Assembly: GCF_016458235.1 (NCBI RefSeq)
Contig: NZ_JAEMHK010000005.1
Span: 217,268-281,267, forward strand
Reading direction: 5' to 3'
DNA from: Geomonas propionica
GTDB taxonomy: Bacteria; Desulfobacterota; Desulfuromonadia; Geobacterales; Geobacteraceae
Length of the DNA: 64,000 nucleotides
Shown: piece after piece, positions 33,386-41,483 of the stretch
How positions within the stretch are numbered: the stretch's first letter is position 1
Layout of the letters: each line of letters begins with the position of its first letter
The notes under the pieces: generated by a model
Databases searched by the model: none
What the model was told of the DNA's origin: nothing
Seen by the model: the letters and a program-made list of their open reading frames with translations, nothing else
Program-made: the position numbers and the translations under genes

Positions 33386-34198
33386 ATGGCATCGGTACAC
33401 GGGGCATTGTTGGATTTGAAGCGGCTGGACTTGCTCGCCAGGGGAGGCACCTCCCTGCACCGGTTGGACCCCCGCGCCAAGGTGCTAGCCACCCTGGTTT
33501 TCATCGTCTGCGTGGTTTCCTTCGGCCCTTACCAGCTTTCCGCCCTGATCCCTTTTTTCATCTTCCCCGCCTGCCTGATCGCTGCCGGACGGCTTCCCGC
33601 CGGTTACCTGGCCGGAAAGGTCGCCCTGGTCGCCCCCTTCGCCGTCGCCGTCGGCATCTGCAACCCCTTTTTCGACCGCGGCATCCTGCTGCACCTGGGG
33701 CCGCTGGAGGTATCCGGGGGATGGGTCTCCTTCGCCTCCATCGTCGTCCGCACCGCGCTTACCGTCACTGCCGCGCTCACCCTCACCGCGCTGACCGGGT
33801 TCGCCCCTATCTGCCGCGCCCTGGTGCGCCTGGGCATGCCCAAGACCTTCGCCATGCAGCTCCTCTTCCTGTACCGTTACCTGTTCGTGCTCGCCGAGGA
33901 AGCCGGACGGGCCTCCAGGGCGCGTGAACTGCGCAGCTTCGGACGCAAGGGGAAGGGACTCGCGAGTTACGCCTCGCTTCTGGGGCACCTGCTGCTGCGC
34001 ACCTGGCAGCGCGCCGAACGGATGCATATGGCGATGCTGGCCCGCGGTTACACGGGAACTTTCCTCGCCGCCGAGTGTGGGCGCTTCGGCGCGCGGGAAC
34101 TCCTCTTCGTGCTCTTCTGGAGCGCGCTCTGCATCATAATGAGGTTGTACAACGGCGCCGAACTGCTTGGGTCGCTGGTAACGGGGTACCTGTCATGA
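33386..34198 (+). CDS. ECF transporter transmembrane protein CbiQ/NikQ
   Basis: 270 residues, four to five transmembrane helices in the N-terminal half (LATLVFIVCVVSFGPYQLSA, VALVAPFAVAVGICNPF), and the two cytoplasmic coupling helices that contact the ATPase: EAGRASRARELRSFG and RTWQRAERMHMAMLARGYTG, with the Ala-Arg-Gly signature of ECF T components. It couples ATP hydrolysis by CbiO to metal import by CbiM in the inner membrane. Its stop overlaps the cbiO start by ATGA (34195-34198). Confidence 0.92.
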   Translation: MASVHGALLDLKRLDLLARGGTSLHRLDPRAKVLATLVFIVCVVSFGPYQLSALIPFFIFPACLIAAGRLPAGYLAGKVALVAPFAVAVGICNPFFDRGILLHLGPLEVSGGWVSFASIVVRTALTVTAALTLTALTGFAPICRALVRLGMPKTFAMQLLFLYRYLFVLAEEAGRASRARELRSFGRKGKGLASYASLLGHLLLRTWQRAERMHMAMLARGYTGTFLAAECGRFGARELLFVLFWSALCIIMRLYNGAELLGSLVTGYLS

Positions 34199-34944
34199 GT
34201 CACCACATCCTGGAAATCGATCACCTGCGCCACGTCTATCCCGACGGCACTGAAGCCTTGCGCGAGGTGAGTTTCAGCGTCTGCCACGGCGAGTCGGTGG
34301 CCGTGATCGGTGCCAACGGCGCCGGGAAGTCCACGCTCCTGGCGCACCTGAACGGCCACCTGCTGCCTCATTCCGGCGAGGTGCGCATCGGCCACGTCCC
34401 TGTGTGCCGCACCAATCTTGACGAGGCGCGCCGCACCGTGGGCATGGTGTTCCAGGACCCGGATGACCAGCTCTTTATGCCGACCGTGTACGAGGACGTC
34501 GCCTTCGGGCCGTTGAACCTGGGTCTCTCCGGCCCCGAGTTGCAGAACTGCGTGGCAGGTGCCCTGCGCCGGGTCGATGCGGAGCACCTGGCGGGCAAGG
34601 CACCCTATCATCTCTCCGCCGGGGAGAAGAGAAGGGTGGCCATCGCCACGGTCCTCTCCATGTCTCCGGACATCCTGGTCATGGACGAGCCGACCAACGG
34701 GCTGGACCCGTACGCCCGCCGGCAGTTGATCGGGTTTCTGAAGGATTTCCACCACAGCAAGATCATCACCAGCCATGACCTGGACATGGTGCTGGAGGTC
34801 TGCGAACGGACCGTGGTGCTTTCGCAAGGGGTGGTGCGGGCCGACGGGCCCACGCTGGAGATTTTTCGCGACGAGGCGCTGCTCAGGGAGTGCCGGCTGG
34901 AAAAGCCGCTCTCTATGCAGGGGTGCCCCGTGTGCGGCACTTGA
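34195..34944 (+). CDS. ECF transporter ATP-binding protein CbiO/NikO
   Basis: 249 residues, a single ABC ATPase domain: Walker A GANGAGKST, Q-loop MVFQDPDDQLFMPTVYEDVA, signature LSAGEKRRVAIA (LSAGE instead of LSGGQ, common in CbiO), Walker B ILVMDEPTNGLD, H-loop ITSHDLDM. The Q-loop FQDPDDQLF is typical of ECF A components. It energises the CbiMN-CbiQ complex. It ends with a short Cys pair (GCPVCGT). The start is fixed by the 4-bp overlap with cbiQ. Confidence 0.93.
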   Translation: MSHHILEIDHLRHVYPDGTEALREVSFSVCHGESVAVIGANGAGKSTLLAHLNGHLLPHSGEVRIGHVPVCRTNLDEARRTVGMVFQDPDDQLFMPTVYEDVAFGPLNLGLSGPELQNCVAGALRRVDAEHLAGKAPYHLSAGEKRRVAIATVLSMSPDILVMDEPTNGLDPYARRQLIGFLKDFHHSKIITSHDLDMVLEVCERTVVLSQGVVRADGPTLEIFRDEALLRECRLEKPLSMQGCPVCGT

Positions 34945-34947
34945 GGT

Positions 34948-35060
34948 GGAGGGGGACTGGCTCCGCCAGGTGCCTGTCCCCTGGTGCCTGGGGAAGGTGG
35001 CTGAGCTGAAAGGAGCGTTCCGCTAGAGGGACAAGCACCTAAAGGAGCCTGTCCCTTCTG
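34948..35060. repeat. Dispersed GGACTGGCTCCGC...CTGTCCC repeat
   Basis: GAGGGGGACTGGCTCCGCC, AGGTGCCTGTCCCC at 34948-34981, then a diverged half ending GGAGCCTGTCCC around 35040. The same words recur at 53406-53500. No gene lies between cbiO and the cold-shock terminator. Confidence 0.75.
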
Positions 35061-35110
35061 GCGCCGGAGTGCGGCGCGCAAAGGGGCTGAGAAGGGAAGG
35101 GTGCAATAAA

Positions 35111-35138
35111 GAAAGCCCCGGATTGCTCCGGGGCTTTC
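35111..35138 (-). terminator. Terminator of the cold-shock gene
   Basis: GAAAGCCCCGGA / TCCGGGGCTTTC stem, loop of four; on the minus strand it is followed by TTTATT. Confidence 0.8.
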
Positions 35139-35168
35139 ATAAAGTTCTACGCTATGTGAGTTGGGCGA

Positions 35169-35369
35169 TTAAGCCCTGCTGACGTTGGCTGCCTGGAGAC
35201 CTTTCGGGCCCTTCACGATTTCGAAGGTCACGCTGTCACCCTCGGTGAGGGATTTGAAGCCGTCGCTGTTGATAGCGGAGAAGTGTACGAAGACATCCTC
35301 GCCGTTCTCCTGCTCAAGAAAGCCAAACCCCTTGCTGTCGTTAAACCATTTTACAGTACCGTTTACCAT
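35169..35369 (-). CDS. Cold-shock protein, CspA family
   Basis: 66 residues, the standard size of a single OB-fold cold-shock protein. [20 protein letters not shown] contains RNP1 (KGFGFL) and VFVHFSAI is RNP2; ANVSRA closes the domain. It binds single-stranded RNA or DNA as a chaperone. It has its own promoter at 35431 and a terminator, and a leader of about 55-60 nt with a CCTCG/CGAGG hairpin, a place where such genes are often thermally regulated. Confidence 0.97.
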   Translation of the reverse strand: MVNGTVKWFNDSKGFGFLEQENGEDVFVHFSAINSDGFKSLTEGDSVTFEIVKGPKGLQAANVSRA

Positions 35370-35430
35370 TTACTTACTTCTCCCATATTACTTCTTGTTG
35401 GTTTAATCCTCGGGTATTCGAGGACGCGTA

Positions 35431-35459
35431 ACCATAGCATCTGGTTTTTCACGTGTCAA
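35431..35459 (-). promoter_or_regulatory. Sigma-70 promoter of the cold-shock gene
   Basis: On the minus strand TTGACA (35459-35454), 17-bp spacer, TATGGT (35436-35431). Confidence 0.75.
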
Positions 35460-35635
35460 CCGATTTTAAGTTAGATTTAAAGTTTTTTGCTTTAGTATAC
35501 AAAATAGCTGCGTTGACACAGGCGGCGCGCTGTAGTAGCGTGCCGTGACCTGAGACTGACCGAAAACGGCAGGAACCGTAGCTGTGCCAGCGAGCTGCTG
35601 TCCAGGACTGATGCCGAAAACCGAGGTAGTAAGAC

Positions 35636-36097
35636 ATGAAGATCTGGATCGATGCCGACGCCTGCCCGAGGGTGATCAAAGAGATAGTGTTCCGCGCGTC
35701 CCAGCGCCTGAAGGTGCCGGTTTGCCTGGTCGCCAACACCGATCTGTCCCGGGCGCACACCCCCCTGGTCACCTCGGTCCGTGTTGCCGCCGGCTTCGAC
35801 GTCGCCGACGACTATATCGCCGAAAACGCCGGTCCGAGCGACCTGGTCATCACCGCCGACATCCCGCTCGCCGCCCGCGTGGTCGAAAAGGGTGGCGTGG
35901 CGCTCGACCCGCGCGGCGAGCTCTACACGGAGGAGAACGTGAGCGAGCGCCTCACCATGCGCAACCTGATGCAGGACTTGCGCAATGACGGCATGCTGCT
36001 GGGAGGCCCGCCGCAGTTCAGCCTGTCCGACCGGCAGCGTTTCGCTTCCGGTTTGGACCGTCTCCTGACCCGCATGGTACGCGGCGATCGCCCATGA
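35636..36097 (+). CDS. YaiI/YqxD-family protein (DUF188)
   Basis: 153 residues covering the whole DUF188 domain: [81 protein letters not shown] and a C-terminal [13 protein letters not shown]. The acidic DADACP motif and the [11 protein letters not shown] strand suggest a PIN-like nuclease fold, but no activity is established for the family. Cytosolic. It has a plausible Shine-Dalgarno (GAGGTAG). Monocistronic by position. Confidence 0.9.
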   Translation: MKIWIDADACPRVIKEIVFRASQRLKVPVCLVANTDLSRAHTPLVTSVRVAAGFDVADDYIAENAGPSDLVITADIPLAARVVEKGGVALDPRGELYTEENVSERLTMRNLMQDLRNDGMLLGGPPQFSLSDRQRFASGLDRLLTRMVRGDRP

Positions 36098-36128
36098 TAC
36101 TCACTGTCCCCCCCTGACCTTAACAGTT

Positions 36129-36162
36129 CCCTCTCACTCTGGGAGAGGGCTAGGGTGAGGGG
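36129..36162. repeat. Dispersed CCCTCTCxCTCTGGGAGAGGG repeat
   Basis: CCCTCTC, ACTCTG, GGAGAGGG then CTAGGGTGAGGGG. A related, inverted version (CCCCTCACCCTGACCCTCTC then GGAGG) is at about 5160-5190. Typical of intergenic repeat families in this lineage. Confidence 0.65.
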
Positions 36163-36339
36163 CCTTACGGTCATATTCCAACTATCATCGCTTCCACTCC
36201 CCACTGTCACAGTCTTTCATTCCTCTTCAATCTACATTCCCCCCAGTGTGATAAAATCTTTTGTAACTCTGCCTCAGGTCGTGTTAATGTCGCCTCAAAA
36301 ATGACAGCTTCTCAATAAAGCCTGAGACGTGCGACGCCT

Positions 36340-37686
36340 ATGACTGCACACTATCAACAACGGTCTCCCGAGGAAGTGGAACTCGCGCAGAAGCATGCCG
36401 AGCTGGCCTCCCTGCGTGCCCGGCATGCCGAGGCTGCCGCCGTATTGCACCGGTTGCGCGAGGAGATCGCGGGTTTTGAGAGGAGCTACCAGCAGACGCT
36501 CGGGCGGCGCATGGCCGAGCTGGAGAGTTTGGAGGAGGAGATTGCCCGCCTCACCGGCAGTTACGTAGCGCCGGAAGACGATGCCGCCGAGGAGGAATCC
36601 TGCCGGCGGGACGAGGACGATCTCAGCGATGGGCAGACCTACCACCGCGGCACGGCTTTCCGCGGGGAGGGGCAGGCGCGGGGGCGGGTGTGGAAATCCG
36701 ATCCCGGCGACATAAAGGCCCTCTACCGCGAGGTCGCCAAGGCCATTCATCCCGATCTGGCCGGGGAAGGCACCGGTTCGTTGCGGCATGAGCTGATGCT
36801 GAAGGCGAACAAAGCCTATGCCGAGGAGGACCATCGCACCCTGAGCGAGATCCTCAGGAACTGGCGCCGGCATTTCCCGGAACAGGCCGAGCAGAGCGAC
36901 CTGAGGGCCGAACTGGCGCGGCTGAAAAAGCAGATAGCGGTCGAGATCGAGGCGATAAGGGAGATCAACGAGCAGGTCGAGCAGTTACGCGGCAGCTACG
37001 TGCACCGTTTCAAGCTGCGCGTCGATGAAAGCGCCGCGGAGGGGAGCGATCTCTTCGCCGACCTGGTGGCCGCAGCCGAGGTCAACATCGCGCGCGCCCA
37101 GCGGCGCCTGGCCGCCTTGCAGGGTGAAAAGTGGCGGGTACGCGCGCAGGGGGCAACCAAGCGCAGCCGGGTGGTTTCATTCCCGAACGACCTTCCCTGC
37201 GGAACGCTCTATCTTCGCGACCTTAACTCGACAAGCTTCAACTCCTGGAAGAAGGCAGGCCCCGCCATTGGTCCGGTTCAGGTGTACCTGGACCAGGCCC
37301 TGCGCCTGGACGTGAAAGAGGGGGCGAGTCGGAAGCTGAAGTCCCTGCAGGGGCTCAGCCCTGACGATTTGCAGGCGCTCTTTCTCTACGACGTCTGCGA
37401 CGCCGACCTGGACCGCATCGTCCACCTCTCCGCGCTGGAAGAGCTCTACCTTTGTGGCCCGGAACTGACCGACGCCGCGTTGCTTAGCATCTCGGCCCTG
37501 GCCAACTTGAAACGGATCTACCTGTACCAGACCAGCATCTCCGATCGCGGCCTGGTTTACCTGCAGGGGATGCAGGGGTTGCAGGGGCTCACCAGCAGTG
37601 GCAACAGCATCACCGACGAGGGGCTCGCCGTGTTTCAGCAGGCGATCCCAGGGGTGAAGACGGTGAGTTTCAAATGGAAAAGGTGA
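36340..37686 (+). CDS. Coiled-coil, J-domain and leucine-rich-repeat protein
   Basis: 448 residues with an unusual order. Residues 1-80: coiled coil (LASLRARHAEAAAVLHRLRE). Residues about 122-175: a J-like domain, IKALYREVAKAIHPDLAGEG with His137-Pro138-Asp139 intact and KANKAYAEED as the last helix. Residues about 185-270: second coiled coil (LKKQIAVEIEAIREINEQVE). Residues about 285-448: a leucine-rich-repeat-like end with ALEELYLCGPELTDAALLSI, LKRIYLYQTSISDRGLVYLQ and NSITDEGLAVFQQA. J domains recruit and stimulate Hsp70; LRRs bind proteins. A client-targeting co-chaperone is inference. The ribosome-binding site is weak. Monocistronic, terminator at 37726. Confidence 0.8.
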   Translation: MTAHYQQRSPEEVELAQKHAELASLRARHAEAAAVLHRLREEIAGFERSYQQTLGRRMAELESLEEEIARLTGSYVAPEDDAAEEESCRRDEDDLSDGQTYHRGTAFRGEGQARGRVWKSDPGDIKALYREVAKAIHPDLAGEGTGSLRHELMLKANKAYAEEDHRTLSEILRNWRRHFPEQAEQSDLRAELARLKKQIAVEIEAIREINEQVEQLRGSYVHRFKLRVDESAAEGSDLFADLVAAAEVNIARAQRRLAALQGEKWRVRAQGATKRSRVVSFPNDLPCGTLYLRDLNSTSFNSWKKAGPAIGPVQVYLDQALRLDVKEGASRKLKSLQGLSPDDLQALFLYDVCDADLDRIVHLSALEELYLCGPELTDAALLSISALANLKRIYLYQTSISDRGLVYLQGMQGLQGLTSSGNSITDEGLAVFQQAIPGVKTVSFKWKR

Positions 37687-37725
37687 GGTAGGGCAGGGGA
37701 CCGTACACCTGATATAGGAAATGAG

Positions 37726-37759
37726 AAAAGCCCGGGGAGATTATCTTCCCGGGCTTTTT
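37726..37759. terminator. Bidirectional terminator
   Basis: AAAAGCCCGGGGAGA / CTTCCCGGGCTTTT stem around TTAT with A-run and T-run on either side, between the convergent LRR and transsulfuration genes. Confidence 0.85.
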
Positions 37760-37772
37760 GTTGAAAAAGCGT

Positions 37773-37884
37773 GTTACGCAAAGCACCCAAAGCAGGCGCA
37801 AAGAACGCGATGAAGGCTTTTGGGTTTAAACATTAAGCGCCTCTCTTTGCGGCCATCGCGGATACTCAGCGTTCTTTGCGTAAC
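37773..37884. repeat. Dispersed CGCAAAG-type inverted repeat
   Basis: GTTACGCAAAG (37773-37783) and CGCAAAGAACGC (37798-37809) are answered by GCGTTCTTTGCGTAAC (37869-37884). The ends together make an imperfect inverted repeat of about 112 bp, directly against the stop codon of the minus-strand PLP enzyme. Confidence 0.7.
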
Positions 37885-37889
37885 TGCTT

Positions 37890-39020
37890 CTAGAGAAACC
37901 GCGCCATATCGGCGATGAGATCGTCCGGGTCCTCGAGCCCCACCGAGAGACGCACCAGGGTGTCCTTGATGCCGCGCGCCTCACGCTCCGCCGGCGGCAT
38001 GGCGGCATGCGACATCTTGGCGGGGTAGGAGAGGATGCTCTCGACGCCGCCGAGACTGACGGCGAACGCCGCCAGCTTGACCCCTTCCAGCAGGCGCTTG
38101 GTGGTGTCGTAGCTGTCAAGTTCGAAGGAGAGCACTCCACCCGGTCCGCTCGCCTGGCGCTGGTGTATTTCATACCCGGGATGGTCGGGAAGGCCGGGGT
38201 AGTAGACCCGCCGCACCGCTTTTTGATCAACAAGCCAAGCCACTATCTTCCGGGCACTTGCCTGATGTTCCTCCATGCGGACCTTGAGGGTTTTTAGTCC
38301 GCGCAACACCAGCCAGCAGTCCTGCGGGCCGAGCACCGCGCCAAACGCGTTCTGGATGAAACGCAGCCGCTGCCCCAACTCCGCGTCCTTGGCGACGGCG
38401 AAGCCGCAGATCACGTCGGAATGGCCGTTCAGGAACTTGGTGCCGCTATGGACCACGATGTCGCAGCCTAGCTCCAAGGGGCGCTGCAGGTACGGGGTCA
38501 TGAAGGTGTTGTCCACGATGGTGAGGATGCCGTGTTCCTTGGCCAGCGCTACGGCGGCCGCGAGATCGGTGATCTTGATCAGCGGGTTGGACGGTGTCTC
38601 CAGGTAGAGCGCCCTGGTCTCGGGGCGGATGGCGGCGGCTATGGCGGCGTTGTCGGTCGCGTCGACGAAGGTCGCCTCCAGCCCCCACCCCTTGAACAGG
38701 GTGGTGAGGAGCCGGAAGGTGCCGCCGTAGACATCCTCGCACACCACCAGGTGATCGCCCGGCCTGAACAGGAGCAGGGTCGAAGCGGTAGCCGCGATCC
38801 CCGAGGCGAAGGCGAGGCCCACGGCCCCCTTTTCCAGTCCGGCCACCGCCTCTTCAAGCGCCTCGCGCGTCGGGTTGCCGGAACGAGCGTAGTCGTAGCG
38901 GCCGAAATGGTCGATGGAGCGTTGCGCGAAGGTCGAGGAGAGGTAGATCGGGTGGCTGACTGAGCCGTGCTCAGCGTCGATCGGGTCGAGACCGTGGATC
39001 AGTTCGGTGGCGAATTTCAT
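37890..39020 (-). CDS. Cys/Met-metabolism PLP enzyme (cystathionine lyase type)
   Basis: 376 residues, fold-type I PLP enzyme of the transsulfuration family. Evidence: YLSSTFAQRSIDHFGRYDYA, RSGNPTREALEEAVAGLEKG, cofactor-stacking CEDVYGGTFRLL, Asp in LTIVDNTFMTPYLQRPL, Schiff-base Lys in VVHSGTKFLNGHSDV, and LGGVESILSYPAKMSHA. It acts on cystathionine or homocysteine/cysteine substrates in methionine-cysteine conversion; exact activity (beta- or gamma-lyase, or synthase) cannot be assigned from motifs. Its start overlaps the stop of the upstream paralogue by ATGA, so both are under the SAM-I riboswitch at 40233. Confidence 0.9.
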   Translation of the reverse strand: MKFATELIHGLDPIDAEHGSVSHPIYLSSTFAQRSIDHFGRYDYARSGNPTREALEEAVAGLEKGAVGLAFASGIAATASTLLLFRPGDHLVVCEDVYGGTFRLLTTLFKGWGLEATFVDATDNAAIAAAIRPETRALYLETPSNPLIKITDLAAAVALAKEHGILTIVDNTFMTPYLQRPLELGCDIVVHSGTKFLNGHSDVICGFAVAKDAELGQRLRFIQNAFGAVLGPQDCWLVLRGLKTLKVRMEEHQASARKIVAWLVDQKAVRRVYYPGLPDHPGYEIHQRQASGPGGVLSFELDSYDTTKRLLEGVKLAAFAVSLGGVESILSYPAKMSHAAMPPAEREARGIKDTLVRLSVGLEDPDDLIADMARFL

Positions 39021-40162
39021 GCGTGTTCTCCTTCAAATGCCTGCGCCAGGTCGGCGATCAGGTCGTCTTTGTCTTCGATTCCCACCGACAGGCGCAGCAG
39101 CAGGTGGTTGATGCCCAACCGCTGCAGTTTCTCGGGCTCGATGTCGGCATGGGTCTGCACCTGGGGGAACGTGATCAGGCTCTCGACCCCGCCTAGGCTC
39201 TCGGCGAAGGAGATGAGCTGCGTCTTCATCAGGAGCTGGTTCACCAGCGCCGGTTCGGTCACCTCGAAGGCGATCATGGCGCCATAGCCCCCGCACTGGT
39301 TCTGCATCAGCTCGTGCCCCGGATGGTGGGCGAGCCCCGGGTAATAGACCCGGGCCACCTGCGGGTGCCGGGTAAGCCATTGTGCCAGCGCCAGTGCGTT
39401 CTCCTGCTGCCGGTCCATGCGGATGCCGAGCGTCTTGATGCCGCGGATGGTGAGCCACGAATCCTGCGGCCCGAGCACGGCGCCGGCCCCGTTCTGGTGG
39501 AAGTAGACCTTTTCCGCGAGGGCCGCGTCTTTCACCGCCACGAGCCCGCAGACTACGTCGTTGTGCCCTGCCAGGTACTTGCTTCCGGAGTAGACGGTGA
39601 TGTCGGCACCGAGGTCGAGGCAGCGCAACAGGTACGGCGTGAGGAAGGTGTTGTCGACGATGCAGAGCATGTCGTTGGCCTTGCACAGATCCGCAAGTTG
39701 GCGCACGTTGGCAACCTTCAAGAGCGGGTTGGTGAGCGATTCCACGAACAGGGCGCGGGTGTTGGGGCGGATCGCCTGGCGGACCAGTTCCACGTCGCTG
39801 GTGTCGACATAGCTGAAGCTCAGGCCGAACTGCTGGAACAGCTTCTCGAACAGCCGGTAGCTCCCGCCGTAGAGGTCCTCGGTCACGACCAAGTGGTCAC
39901 CCTGCTTGAACAGGAACATGAGGCTGGTGATGGCGGCCATGCCGGAGGCGTAGGCGAACCCGCGGCTGGCGCCCTCAAGCTTGGCCATCCCTTCTTCGAG
40001 GGCCTGCCGGGTCGGGTTGCCCGAGCGGCTGTAATCGTATCCGGTACTCTGGCCGAGGCCTGGGTGGCGGAAGGTGGCGGTCTGGTAGATGGGGACGGTG
40101 ACAGCGCCGGTCCGGCTCTCGCGCTCAAGGCCAATCTGTGCTGCAGTTGTTGCGATGTTCAT
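39017..40162 (-). CDS. Cys/Met-metabolism PLP enzyme (cystathionine gamma-synthase type)
   Basis: 381 residues from ATG 40162, which has TTGGAGG at good spacing. Motifs parallel the downstream paralogue: VTVPIYQTATFRHPGLGQST, YDYSRSGNPTRQALEEGMA, TEDLYGGSYRLFEKLFQ, CIVDNTFLTPYLL, Lys in TVYSGSKYLAGHNDVVCG, and SLGGVESLITFPQVQTHAD. As first gene after a SAM-I riboswitch it is probably the synthase step (O-acyl-homoserine plus Cys to cystathionine), with the next gene the lyase step; that order is inference. The frame open to 40255 runs into the riboswitch terminator and is not used. Confidence 0.9.
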   Translation of the reverse strand: MNIATTAAQIGLERESRTGAVTVPIYQTATFRHPGLGQSTGYDYSRSGNPTRQALEEGMAKLEGASRGFAYASGMAAITSLMFLFKQGDHLVVTEDLYGGSYRLFEKLFQQFGLSFSYVDTSDVELVRQAIRPNTRALFVESLTNPLLKVANVRQLADLCKANDMLCIVDNTFLTPYLLRCLDLGADITVYSGSKYLAGHNDVVCGLVAVKDAALAEKVYFHQNGAGAVLGPQDSWLTIRGIKTLGIRMDRQQENALALAQWLTRHPQVARVYYPGLAHHPGHELMQNQCGGYGAMIAFEVTEPALVNQLLMKTQLISFAESLGGVESLITFPQVQTHADIEPEKLQRLGINHLLLRLSVGIEDKDDLIADLAQAFEGEHA

Positions 40163-40176
40163 CGTAGCCTCCAAAT

Positions 40177-40210
40177 GAAAAAGTCCCCCTCCGGGGTCGG
40201 AAGGGGACTT
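40177..40210 (-). terminator. Expression-platform terminator of the SAM riboswitch
   Basis: Read on the minus strand: AAGTCCCC, a GC-rich inner stem, GGGGACTT followed by TTTC, ending just before the ribosome-binding site. It would form when SAM binds and stop transcription into the PLP-enzyme operon. Confidence 0.85.
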
Positions 40211-40232
40211 ATCTATGGCTCGTCCGCACTTC

Positions 40233-40335
40233 CTTATCTTTCGGAATGTTTCCATTCCGCTGGATTTGGCACCTTCCCCACATGGGGAGGTTGCCGCGAT
40301 GTCATTGGGCCAGTCCCTCGATCGCTCTAGATAAG
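40233..40335 (-). ncRNA. SAM-I (S-box) riboswitch
   Basis: On the minus strand: CTTATC and AGAGCGATCGAGGGACTGG start the aptamer, then CCCAATGACATCGCGGCAACC, AAGGTGCCAAATCCAGC, a GGAATG/CATTCC hairpin and GAAAGATAAG, which closes P1 with CTTATCT. All S-box landmarks are present (GAGGGACTGGCCC, RGCAACC, GGTGCCAAWTCC, GAAAGATAAG). A terminator follows at 40177. It represses the two transsulfuration genes when SAM is abundant. Confidence 0.95.
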
Positions 40336-40381
40336 TAATGCTATTCGGTTGTAAAGGGTGCTGCTTTAATCAGGCTATTTA

Positions 40382-40410
40382 TAAATACTGAGGCACTGCA
40401 CTTTTGTCAA
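40382..40410 (-). promoter_or_regulatory. Promoter of the SAM riboswitch transcript
   Basis: On the minus strand TTGACA (40410-40405), 17-bp spacer, TATTTA (40387-40382), about 47 bp upstream of the aptamer. The rest of 40411-40716 is AT-rich; a 94-codon minus-strand frame there is not called. Confidence 0.6.
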
Positions 40411-40716
40411 CGGTAAAACTCTAGTTCTTGACTAAAATAAAAGTTATTTTCTGTAAATCTTTTCCCTACCGCGCCGCTGGTGTAGCCCGGTCTTCCGACC
40501 TGCATCGCTCCGTAGCGGATGCTGGTCTGTGATAAACGGGACCATGTCTTCTATATCTGGTGGGGCTGCGTTCTTCTTCTTTCTTACATAGCCGGAGGCA
40601 CCGAACGTTCTATCGATTGCCGTTCTCACCGCACTGACAACGTGGATACACACTGCCTGTCTTGATTCGCCTCTGTGGCTATAATCACTGACACAAATAA
40701 AGTTGTTTTTGTTGAT

Positions 40717-40747
40717 TTGACAATGCATGGAAACCTGCCACTATATT
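40717..40747 (+). promoter_or_regulatory. Possible promoter of the MucR-type gene
   Basis: TTGACA (40717-40722) with TATATT (40742-40747); the spacer is 19 bp, slightly long. 34 bp upstream of the ATG. Confidence 0.45.
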
Positions 40748-40781
40748 GAAAAGCAGGCAATGATCAATGGAGGGATAATCA

Positions 40782-41327
40782 ATGGCAACTTTGGTAGAGA
40801 TCGCGGCTCAGATCGTAGCGTCACACGCGTCAAGCACTCCGATGACTTCTGATCAGCTTATATTTGAAATCAGCAAAGTTCACAGTGCCCTCAAAAACCT
40901 GGAAGCTGGTGAACCTGTCGAGGGTGTAGAGGAAGCGAAGCCGTCTTTGACAGTAAAAGAGGCTTTCAAGAAAGGTGAAGTTGTCTGTATGCTCTGCGGT
41001 AAAGGTGGCTTCAAGACCTTGGCCCGTCACCTGAACACCGCGCACGGTATGAAGCCCGGCGAATACAAGAAGCAGTTCGGCATCCCCGGCAAGCAGCCGC
41101 TGGCGGCCAAGAACTACTCCGAGGCGCGCAGGAAAATGGCGCTTGACCGCGGGCTGGCCGACAATCTCGCCAAGGCGCGCGGCGTGCGTATGGCCAACAT
41201 CGAGGCGAAGAAGTCCGTCCCCGCCAAGGCCGCCAAGGCAGCCAAACCTGCCAAAGCGGTGAAGGCTGCCAAGCCGGCCAAAGTTGCCAAGGCTCCCAAG
41301 GTAAGCACCAAGGCCAAGGTCGCCTAG
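40782..41327 (+). CDS. MucR/Ros-family zinc-finger transcriptional regulator
   Basis: 181 residues. Residues 1-125 match MucR/Ros: LVEIAAQIVASHASSTPMTS, VHSALKNLE, then the zinc finger CMLCGKGGFKTLARHLNTAH (Cys-X2-Cys, two His) and GMKPGEYKKQFGIPGKQPLA. Residues about 140-181 are a tail of PAKAAK repeats resembling histone H1 or Lys/Ala-rich bacterial DNA-binding tails. MucR proteins bind AT-rich target sites and some act like nucleoid proteins; the tail may strengthen that. GGAGG lies nine bases upstream of the ATG. It has its own terminator. Confidence 0.9.
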   Translation: MATLVEIAAQIVASHASSTPMTSDQLIFEISKVHSALKNLEAGEPVEGVEEAKPSLTVKEAFKKGEVVCMLCGKGGFKTLARHLNTAHGMKPGEYKKQFGIPGKQPLAAKNYSEARRKMALDRGLADNLAKARGVRMANIEAKKSVPAKAAKAAKPAKAVKAAKPAKVAKAPKVSTKAKVA

Positions 41328-41350
41328 ATCGTCCCTTACATTTGTCCAAA

Positions 41351-41382
41351 AAGCCGCCCCCTCACGGGGGCGGCTTTTTTTG
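41351..41382 (+). terminator. Terminator of the MucR-type gene
   Basis: AAGCCGCCCCC / GGGGGCGGCTT stem, loop TCAC, then TTTTTTG. Confidence 0.9.
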
Positions 41383-41452
41383 TTTTGGCCAGGTATGGGG
41401 TGAGAAGGGCGAGTGGAGTGTTGGCAGCTAACGGGACACGTTGACTTGGAGT

Positions 41453-41483
41453 TCCCCCCTTTGCGAAGGTGGGACAGGGGGGA
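41453..41483. repeat. Dispersed TCCCCCC...GGGGGGA repeat
   Basis: TCCCCCC (41453-41459), TTTGCGAAGGTGGGACA, GGGGGGA (41477-41483): an inverted repeat of a type common between genes in this group. Single copy in the window. Confidence 0.55.

Noticed and set aside
40444..40728. Minus-strand frame of 94 codons upstream of the SAM riboswitch
   Set aside because: No good ribosome-binding site, no family features; region is AT-rich promoter DNA. Kept open as a weak possibility.
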